Assembly: GCA_964596325.1 (NCBI GenBank)
Contig: CAZQSQ010000009.1
Span: 1 to 30,147, forward strand
DNA length: 30,147 nt
Reading direction: 5' to 3'
Source: JBAZJI01 sp964596325
GTDB lineage: Bacteria > Patescibacteriota > Minisyncoccia > Minisyncoccales > JAGOPM01
Position numbers and translations under genes: made by a program. The notes below the pieces were generated by a model. The model had not been told where the DNA came from. It worked only from the letters and a program-made list of their open reading frames with translations, and made no database searches. This document shows, piece by piece, positions 21,845 to 28,417 of this stretch; positions within the stretch are counted from its first letter, which is position 1, and each line of letters opens with the position of its first letter.

Positions 21845-23121
21845 CCCACTTTATCCTGTTTTTGCTGTTCAAAAACCGTATAAAGGATCTTTTTGCCTTC
21901 CACATTTTCCCTAACAACCGTATTGCTCCCGATTACACAATCGCTACCAATAAGCACTCCGGGCATTGTTGAGGCTTTAATGCCAAAGCGCGTGCGCGGA
22001 CCGCAAACAAAACCAAAATAAGTACTCTTAGTGTCAATTTTTTCCCCTTTGACAACCGCGCTAATATTAGCCCTATCAATCCGCCGATTGGCCGAGACAA
22101 ACCCGGCGCCCAGGCGGCAATCCGGACCGATAATAGAATTACCACAATAACCGCTATGAAAATGACTATTAGGCCCCACAATACAATCTTTGATTTCCAT
22201 AAAAGCTCCGGTTCGACAGAGTGCCTCAAAATTCACCGGGCCCCTTATTAAATTATTAGGGCTTATTTCGCAACCCTCTCCGATATAGCAAGGCCCGTAA
22301 ATAACCGCATTCTCACCAATAATAGCTCCCTTGGCGATAAAAACCTTTCCGGAAATTTGCGCTGACTTGGAAACCATGGCGCCCTTTTCTTTTTTGGAGC
22401 TCAAATATTTAGCAAATATGAAATCCCGAACTCCGAATAAGTCCCAAGGATATTTTAGGGTAAAAGCCTCTTGTTTGCTGATTTTACAATTGGCCACCTT
22501 CCCCTCTTGGGCTAATTTATTTATTGCAAAAATTAAAGAATAAGGATGATTTTCCTCTTTGGCCAGCCTTTGCAAAAGTTCCTGATTAAATATATAAATC
22601 CCGACTATTTTCAAATTTCCCGGCTCTTTGCCCTTTTCCGGTTTTTCTACTATTTCCAGAACCCGGTTTTTCTCGGCCTTAATAATTCCATAAAGCCAAG
22701 GGCGGTTAGTTTCGCAACAAGCCAAAACCACTTCCGCCTTCATGGCGGCCAAAGCCTTTAGATTACCGGCAAAATCGGCCCGCTCGGCATTTAACACGGC
22801 AAACCTGCCCTTAAGAAAAGAGGCGGCTTTCAAGATAGCGTCACCACTGCCATCGGGCCGTTCTTGAATGATAAACCTTACTTTTACCTTGGGAAATTGC
22901 AATCCCGCCAGTTCTTTTTCTACCGCTCTGTTGGCACCTTGCACAATTATTACTTCCTTAACTCCGGACTTGGCCAAACTATCAATTGTATACCATATGA
23001 TTGGCTTACCCATTATCCGCACTAAAGATTTATGCACCTCGTTTAGCGGCCAAAAACGGCTGGATTGGCCGGCCGCCAAAATTACCGCTTGGGAAATTGG
23101 ATTGTTAGATTTTGTCGCCAT
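21841..23121 (-). CDS. GlmU-like sugar-1-phosphate nucleotidyltransferase/acyltransferase fusion
   Basis: The 426-residue protein has an N-terminal nucleotidyltransferase (about 10-235) with VILAAGQSSRFWPLNEVHK (13-31), RPDGSGDAIL (88-97), WLYGIIKAE, VLEIVEKPEKG (154-164) and IVGIYIFN. A C-terminal left-handed beta-helix follows (about 245-410) with repeated GAxIGENAxI-type hexads. Together this suggests UDP-GlcNAc synthesis from glucosamine-1-phosphate, matching glmS upstream in the same run; GlmM is not in the window. Odd: where the family normally has a metal-binding Gly-Asp after the VL strand, this protein reads VLNAERADF (109-117), so the first domain may bind metal differently or be weak. 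It resembles the broader archaeal-type bifunctional sugar nucleotidyltransferases more than classical GlmU, and the exact substrate is unproven. Confidence 0.82.
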   Translation of the reverse strand: MATKSNNPISQAVILAAGQSSRFWPLNEVHKSLVRIMGKPIIWYTIDSLAKSGVKEVIIVQGANRAVEKELAGLQFPKVKVRFIIQERPDGSGDAILKAASFLKGRFAVLNAERADFAGNLKALAAMKAEVVLACCETNRPWLYGIIKAEKNRVLEIVEKPEKGKEPGNLKIVGIYIFNQELLQRLAKEENHPYSLIFAINKLAQEGKVANCKISKQEAFTLKYPWDLFGVRDFIFAKYLSSKKEKGAMVSKSAQISGKVFIAKGAIIGENAVIYGPCYIGEGCEISPNNLIRGPVNFEALCRTGAFMEIKDCIVGPNSHFHSGYCGNSIIGPDCRLGAGFVSANRRIDRANISAVVKGEKIDTKSTYFGFVCGPRTRFGIKASTMPGVLIGSDCVIGSNTVVRENVEGKKILYTVFEQQKQDKVG

Positions 23122-23125
23122 ATTT

Positions 23126-24100
23126 TTATTTGCTTAAAGATAAAATAATATTAACCAATTTTTTGGCATCATGAACAATTTCGCCTTTATCGCTGACAAT
23201 ATCAACACCGATGAATTTATCGCCGTTTAGTTCCTTACCGTTTTTATCCCAATAGTCGGCCGGAGCCAATTCGCCGTCTTTCTTGGCCTTTTTAATTCTG
23301 GCGGGGCTGATTTTTTCCTTATTATAAATCACATAATCGACATCACCCCCCAGCAGATCTTCGATTTGCTTGGAAAAATCTGAAACACCGTAGGTATTGG
23401 TCTCCCCGAACTTGGTCATCAAATTGCAGATATAAACTTTTTTAGCGCGACTTTTCCTAATGGCCGGAGCAATACCGTCAACCAATAAAATCTGAGCCAA
23501 AGAAGAATATAAATCCCCCGGACCGATTGTGATAATATCAGCCGTCTTTATCTCGGTTAAAGCTTCTTTGTAGGCCTTAGCCCTGGGTTTAAGAAAAACT
23601 TTTTCGATTTTCAAATTGCCGTTATGTTTGGGAATATCAATATTGGTCTCCCCGCAAATCACTTTGCCGTTTTCGAGCTTGGCACAAAGAGTGGCCTTAT
23701 CTAGGGTGGCCGGCAAAACCTTATGGTCGGGATTAATGTTTAACACGCGGTTGAGCTCGCCTAAAGTCTTTTTATAATTCTTACTTGAAAGCTCCAGAGC
23801 CGTAATGAATAAATTGGCAAAATTATGCCCCTTTAATTCCCCGGCCTCAAAACGGTAATCAAAAAGCTCATTAAAAACCGGCGAAGTATTAGCCAAAGCA
23901 ACAAAGGCCCGCCTAATGTCCCCCGGGCTGACAATCTTATAATCCTTGCGCAAACGGCCAGCACTGCCGCCCGAATCAAGCATGGCGCAAATAACCGAAA
24001 TTTTTACCGGGTGATGCTTAAGGTCGGATAAAATAGCTTTAGGCATGGCGTTGCCCCCTCCCAAGCAAACTACTTTGATTTTTTTGTTTTCCGCTTCCAT
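23126..24100 (-). CDS. yvcK: YvcK/GlmR (CofD-like) UDP-GlcNAc-binding regulator
   Basis: The 324-residue protein matches the YvcK branch of the CofD-like family: VVCLGGGNAMPK (10-21), MLDSGGSAGRLRKDY (40-54), SPGDIRRAFVALAN, GHNFANLFITAL, TIGPGDLYSSLAQILLV and ICNLMTKFGETNTY. It should bind UDP-sugars rather than make coenzyme F420. In Bacillus subtilis this protein (GlmR) binds UDP-GlcNAc and stimulates GlmS, tuning wall precursor supply and allowing growth on gluconeogenic carbon. Here it lies three genes downstream of glmS and directly upstream of the GlmU-like gene (4-base gap), which supports the same role. In Firmicutes it is usually found between rapZ and whiA; neither is seen here. 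It begins 7 bases after korB. Confidence 0.93.
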   Translation of the reverse strand: MEAENKKIKVVCLGGGNAMPKAILSDLKHHPVKISVICAMLDSGGSAGRLRKDYKIVSPGDIRRAFVALANTSPVFNELFDYRFEAGELKGHNFANLFITALELSSKNYKKTLGELNRVLNINPDHKVLPATLDKATLCAKLENGKVICGETNIDIPKHNGNLKIEKVFLKPRAKAYKEALTEIKTADIITIGPGDLYSSLAQILLVDGIAPAIRKSRAKKVYICNLMTKFGETNTYGVSDFSKQIEDLLGGDVDYVIYNKEKISPARIKKAKKDGELAPADYWDKNGKELNGDKFIGVDIVSDKGEIVHDAKKLVNIILSLSK

Positions 24101-24107
24101 GAAATTT

Positions 24108-24893
24108 TCATCCGTTATATATCTCCTTTTCTATGTCGTAAAAAACACCCAAAGGAATTTTGGCCTCATTTTTATAATCCCACTCATTGATTTTTTGCAA
24201 AGCGGCAGATTTATCCTGTAAGGTCAAATTATCACCCTCGTAAACCCGGCTATTATAATCTTGGTAAGTATTCAGCCAGGCCACACAAGATTGCAACGCT
24301 TCAACAAAAGAAAAACCTTTATGCTTTACGGCTTTAACAATTAAGTCTGCCAAATGATCTATCTTGGCGCAATAGCCCCGCGCAATGAAGGTTGCCCCTG
24401 AAGCCAACAATAAATCTAAGGGGTTAAAGGGGTCTTCTGTGGCACCCTGCGGCGTGCTTTTGCCCTTAAAACCTTTGGGGCTCACCCCGGAATATTGCCC
24501 GGTCGTCAAGGCGAAAACGCGGTTATCATGAACCACGGTCGTAATATTGACGTTGCGCTTGGCTGCATAAATCAAATGCTCCAAACCCTCATTGTAAGAA
24601 CATCCGTCGCCAGACAAAACGATAATATTGAGATCGGGGTTGGCTAGCTTGGCACCAATAGCGGGCGGAATGGAGCGGCCATGCAAACTATAAAAAGTGT
24701 TGGTGTTAATATAGTCAACGATTTTAGCATGGCAACCAATTCCGGTAAAAATTGCAAAATTCTCTCTCTTATACCCTTCTTGTTCCAGTTTCAAAATAGC
24801 CTTCTTGACCGCCTCCAAAATGCCAAAATTTCCGCAACCCGGGCACCAAGTAATTTTTGCCGTTGTGTTTAATGTTTTTTCCATGTTAATCAC
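24108..24893 (-). CDS. korB: 2-oxoacid:ferredoxin oxidoreductase, beta subunit
   Basis: The thiamine-diphosphate and FeS subunit has 261 residues. It shows WCPGCGNFGILEAV near the N-terminus, GIGCHAKIVDYI, the TPP motif GDGCSYNEGLEHLIYAAKRN and HDNRVFALTTGQYS. A later SCVAWLN cysteine, with the earlier three, completes a typical four-cysteine [4Fe-4S] set. It acts with KorA on a 2-oxoacid and CoA to give an acyl-CoA, CO2 and reduced ferredoxin. The start is either GTG at 24893, overlapping the korA TGA stop as GTGA, or ATG at 24884 nine bases later; both keep the whole domain. No ferredoxin-like delta subunit gene lies nearby, so the electron acceptor is encoded elsewhere. Confidence 0.93.
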   Translation of the reverse strand: MINMEKTLNTTAKITWCPGCGNFGILEAVKKAILKLEQEGYKRENFAIFTGIGCHAKIVDYINTNTFYSLHGRSIPPAIGAKLANPDLNIIVLSGDGCSYNEGLEHLIYAAKRNVNITTVVHDNRVFALTTGQYSGVSPKGFKGKSTPQGATEDPFNPLDLLLASGATFIARGYCAKIDHLADLIVKAVKHKGFSFVEALQSCVAWLNTYQDYNSRVYEGDNLTLQDKSAALQKINEWDYKNEAKIPLGVFYDIEKEIYNG

Positions 24894-26593
24894 TTCTTAA
24901 TTTTTTTCGCCAAAAGTTTTTGCAGTTCCTCGACCGTAAATGGGCGGCCATCATATTTTAAGAGGCAATCAGCGACTTGCCAGCCATGACATTTCATTAC
25001 TTGGGCCCATTGGCCAGTAGCGTTGGCTTCGATAGAAATTAATTTTTTTACACCCTTTAGCACCTTCTCCATTTGTACTTTAGGAAATGGACTGGCTACC
25101 AGAGGTTGCACCACCTTGCAGTTAAGGACCTGAGCCGCTTCGATTACCGCTCCCGTGGGCGCGCCCCAAGCGAGCAAAGCTGTTTTGGCATTTTTATTGC
25201 CATAAACTTTTACCAAGGGCAATTTAGAAAATTCTTTTTCTACCAAGGCCCATTTTTTGAGCTTTTTCTCTTGCATGGCCTTAATCATATCCACCTCCTC
25301 CTCAATAGTTATGCCATTTTCGTCATGCTCGTAGCTGGAAGCTTTCACGATGGCTTTAGGGTTGCCAGGAAAAGCCATGGGCGAAATGCCGTCTTTTGTA
25401 AGCTTGTAACGCAGATACTGCCCCTGCCCGTCCCAGAGCAAGGCCGGCCCTTTTTTCATTTTAGCAAAAACACTCGGGCTGATCGCATATGTGCCCTCGC
25501 TCAAATCTTTATCAACCAACAAAATTACAGGCATTTGGTATTTCCAAGCACTGTTAAGCGAAAGCTCGGTAAGCTCGGCGCACTCTTTAGCGTCTCCAGG
25601 AATTAAAACAATTCTAGGCGTATCGCCATGGCCGGCAGAAAGCGCAAAACTTAAATCCGCTTGAGCTGAATAAGTCGGGATTCCGGTAGCCGGGCCCGGG
25701 CGCTGGCTATTTACAATCACAACGGGTAATTCCCCCATGTGCGCAAAACTCAAACCCTCAACCATTAAAGCAAACCCTCCTCCTGAAGTAGCCACCATAC
25801 TGCGCTTACCGGCATAAGAAGCGCCCAAAGCCGCCAGCATAACCGCAATTTCATTTTCCGCCTGCATAACTTTGAGCTTGTATTCGTCTTTATGGTTAGC
25901 CAACCAATGCAGTACACTGGTGGCCGGAGTCATGGGATAAGCCGCGTAAAAATCTAAACCGGATTTACAAGCGGCCAAAGCAATAGCTTCATTGCCTGTA
26001 AACATTTCCGCGTCATCGCAGGGAAATTTTTCAATTTTTTCCAGCACTTGGGCGCTATCATAACCGAACTTGGCAATCTGCAAATTTAATTCGGTTTCTT
26101 TTTTGAATTCCTCGCGGAAAACTTTTTCCAAGTGTTCCCATTCTATGCCGATTACCTTACAAAAAGCTCCCAAGAAGGCGGTGTTTTTCATAATCGGCTT
26201 GCCTTTGAATTTTTCCAAAATTTCCTTGGCGGAAAGACCGAAGCCGTATTCGAACTGCGAAACATCGGAATTAAATATTGCTATGCCGTCATCATCTAAT
26301 TTATCCAAATGTTTATCTAATGCTTCCTTATTAAGAGCAATAAGAAAATCGACCTTCTCGCGCGGGGCACTATTATATTTTTTAGTCGCCCTAATTTTAG
26401 AAAAATTGTGCCCGCCCATTATTAAAGATTGATAATCTTCAACTATGGAAATCTGCCAGCCCAAAGAATCGAAAATTTTGGCTATTATTAATCCCGCCAT
26501 GCGCGATCCTTCTCCGGCCGCACCGCCGACCAAAACATTATATTCTTTGGCCTTTATATTATTTTTATTCATTTTTTGTTTTTTTGTTGCCAT
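24890..26593 (-). CDS. korA: 2-oxoacid:ferredoxin oxidoreductase, fused gamma-alpha subunit
   Basis: The 567-residue fusion has a gamma domain first (about 18-190: NVLVGGAAGEGSRMAGLIIA and EDYQSLIMGGHNFSKIRAT), then the alpha pyrimidine-binding domain (about 196-430: MFTGNEAIALAACKSGLDFYAAYPMTPAT and AENEIAVMLAALGASYAGKRSMVATSGGGFALM) and a C-terminal transketolase-like domain II. The gamma-alpha order is that of the KorA/OforA type found in many anaerobes. The YPMTPAT motif, with Met rather than the more frequent Ile, is close to the substrate-binding YPITPST loop. Substrate choice (pyruvate, 2-oxoglutarate or branched) cannot be read safely. A second in-frame ATG eight codons in is a possible start. 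The gene follows glmS by 13 bases and overlaps korB. Confidence 0.93.
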   Translation of the reverse strand: MATKKQKMNKNNIKAKEYNVLVGGAAGEGSRMAGLIIAKIFDSLGWQISIVEDYQSLIMGGHNFSKIRATKKYNSAPREKVDFLIALNKEALDKHLDKLDDDGIAIFNSDVSQFEYGFGLSAKEILEKFKGKPIMKNTAFLGAFCKVIGIEWEHLEKVFREEFKKETELNLQIAKFGYDSAQVLEKIEKFPCDDAEMFTGNEAIALAACKSGLDFYAAYPMTPATSVLHWLANHKDEYKLKVMQAENEIAVMLAALGASYAGKRSMVATSGGGFALMVEGLSFAHMGELPVVIVNSQRPGPATGIPTYSAQADLSFALSAGHGDTPRIVLIPGDAKECAELTELSLNSAWKYQMPVILLVDKDLSEGTYAISPSVFAKMKKGPALLWDGQGQYLRYKLTKDGISPMAFPGNPKAIVKASSYEHDENGITIEEEVDMIKAMQEKKLKKWALVEKEFSKLPLVKVYGNKNAKTALLAWGAPTGAVIEAAQVLNCKVVQPLVASPFPKVQMEKVLKGVKKLISIEANATGQWAQVMKCHGWQVADCLLKYDGRPFTVEELQKLLAKKIKK

Positions 26594-26606
26594 AGGATTT
26601 TTGATA

Positions 26607-28415
26607 TTATTCCACGGTTACCGATTTTGCGAGATTTCTGGGTTTATCCACCTCGCGATTAAGCCTCACTGCCATATAATAAGCGAATAAATGCAGAGGG
26701 ACAATGCTTAGAATTGGATTAAGCAATTCTAAAGTTTTGGGCACATAGAATACGTCATCAGATGAAGCTTTTATTCTATTATCCCCGGAAGTTGCAATAG
26801 CTAAAACTTTTCCTTTGCGTGTTTTTATCTCCTCGATATTTACTAACATTTTATCATAAACGCTGTCTTGGGGGCAGATAGCCACAGAGATAAAATCCGG
26901 ATCAATAAGCGAAAGCGGGCCGTGCTTTATCTCCCCGCCGGCTACGCCCTCAGCATGAATGTAAGAAATTTCTTTAAGTTTCAGCGCGCCTTCCAAGGCT
27001 ACTGGGAAACTGTATTTGCGGCCTAAGAAAAAGAAATTTTTATATTGGCAATATTTTTCCGCCAGTTCTTTTATTTTCTCTTTTTGATCTAAAATTTCTT
27101 GGATTTGGCTGGGGATTTTTTGCATTGCCTCGACAATTTCTTTGCCCTGAACAAAATCCATATTCCTCTGCCGGGCTAAAAAAGTGGTCAGCATCGCCAA
27201 AGCCGTCACTTGACCAACAAAAGCTTTAGTCGAAGCAACTGCCACTTCCGGGCCGGCATGAAAATATATTCCCGCATCAGCCTCCCGGGCCTGCGAGGAG
27301 CCGACAACATTGGTAAGCCCCAAAGTCAAAATGCCTTTTTTCTTCAGCTCGTGCAAAGCTCCCAAAGTATCAGCCGTCTCCCCGGATTGAGAAATAAAAA
27401 TCGCTCCCAAATCCGAAGAAACTATCCCCGGCCGATAGCGGAATTCTGAAGCTAATTCGGCCTCAGCCAGCAAGCCGGCATAATCTTCTAAGAAATATTT
27501 TCCTAAAATCGAGGCATAGTGCGAAGTGCCGCAAGCTAAAAGTTTCAACCGCTTTACGGCCCTTAATTTTTCTTCAATAAGTTCCAAGCCGCCGAACTTG
27601 AATGTCCCCTCTTTTTCCAAAACCCGCCCCCGCATGACATTTTCCACGGCCTGCGGCTCCTCATGGATTTCCTTAAGCATAAAGTGGTCAAAACCGCCCT
27701 TGGAAATTTTCTCCACGTTAATATCCAATTTATGCTCCACTTTCTCTTTTTGGGAAATTATTCCGTTAGGAGTCAGGGTCATCATTTCGTAATCATCCAA
27801 ATAGATAACCTTATCCGTATAAGAAATGACGGCTAAAGGGTCAGAAGCGGCAATATAGCCATCAGGCATTATCCCCACAAGCAAAGGGCTGGAGATCCGG
27901 GCGACCACAAGCTTATCGGGATCTTTTTTAGAAACCACAGCCAAACCGTAAGTGCCCCGTAAAACTTTGAGTGTTTCTTTGACTGCCTCAGACAAATCTC
28001 CCCTAAAATTTTTCTCAATCAAGTGTGCGATAACTTCCGTATCGGTTTCGCCATAAAATTTATGACCCTCTTTTAGCAATTCGTCTTTTAATTCTTTATA
28101 ATTTTCAATAATACCATTATGCACTAGAAAAAAATCTTTGTGGCAATCGTGGTGCGGGTGGGCATTAATTTCAGTCACATCCCCGGTGGTAGCCCAACGG
28201 GTATGCGCAAGGCCGCAAGTGCCTTTAACCTCCATTTTAGAAAGCTCTTCCTGATAGGCGGAAATTTTACCGACTTTTTTGAATAAAAAACCGGAGTCGC
28301 CCTGCGGCACATAAAAACCAAAACTATCGTAGCCGCGATACTCGACCCGGATTAAACCAGAAAGAAGCATGGGAAAGGCTTGCCTTTTGCCGACATAAGC
28401 AACGATGCCACACAT
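26607..28415 (-). CDS. glmS: Glutamine-fructose-6-phosphate aminotransferase
   Basis: GlmS makes glucosamine-6-phosphate from fructose-6-phosphate and glutamine, the committed step to UDP-GlcNAc. The 602-residue protein starts MCGIVAYVGKR, so Cys2 becomes the N-terminal nucleophile after Met removal. The glutaminase domain has AHTRWATTGDVTEINAHPHHD and FFLVHNGIIENY; Thr stands where His is usual in RWATHG. Two SIS domains follow (about 285-420 with ACGTSHYASILGKYF and SQSGETADTLGAL, and 450-590 with YSFPVALEGALKLKEISYIHAEG). The end NLAKSVTVE is the standard C-terminus. It begins 2 bases after leuS, so there is no room for a glmS ribozyme; regulation may instead come from YvcK/GlmR encoded downstream. 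Confidence 0.97.
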   Translation of the reverse strand: MCGIVAYVGKRQAFPMLLSGLIRVEYRGYDSFGFYVPQGDSGFLFKKVGKISAYQEELSKMEVKGTCGLAHTRWATTGDVTEINAHPHHDCHKDFFLVHNGIIENYKELKDELLKEGHKFYGETDTEVIAHLIEKNFRGDLSEAVKETLKVLRGTYGLAVVSKKDPDKLVVARISSPLLVGIMPDGYIAASDPLAVISYTDKVIYLDDYEMMTLTPNGIISQKEKVEHKLDINVEKISKGGFDHFMLKEIHEEPQAVENVMRGRVLEKEGTFKFGGLELIEEKLRAVKRLKLLACGTSHYASILGKYFLEDYAGLLAEAELASEFRYRPGIVSSDLGAIFISQSGETADTLGALHELKKKGILTLGLTNVVGSSQAREADAGIYFHAGPEVAVASTKAFVGQVTALAMLTTFLARQRNMDFVQGKEIVEAMQKIPSQIQEILDQKEKIKELAEKYCQYKNFFFLGRKYSFPVALEGALKLKEISYIHAEGVAGGEIKHGPLSLIDPDFISVAICPQDSVYDKMLVNIEEIKTRKGKVLAIATSGDNRIKASSDDVFYVPKTLELLNPILSIVPLHLFAYYMAVRLNREVDKPRNLAKSVTVE

Positions 28416-28417
28416 AA

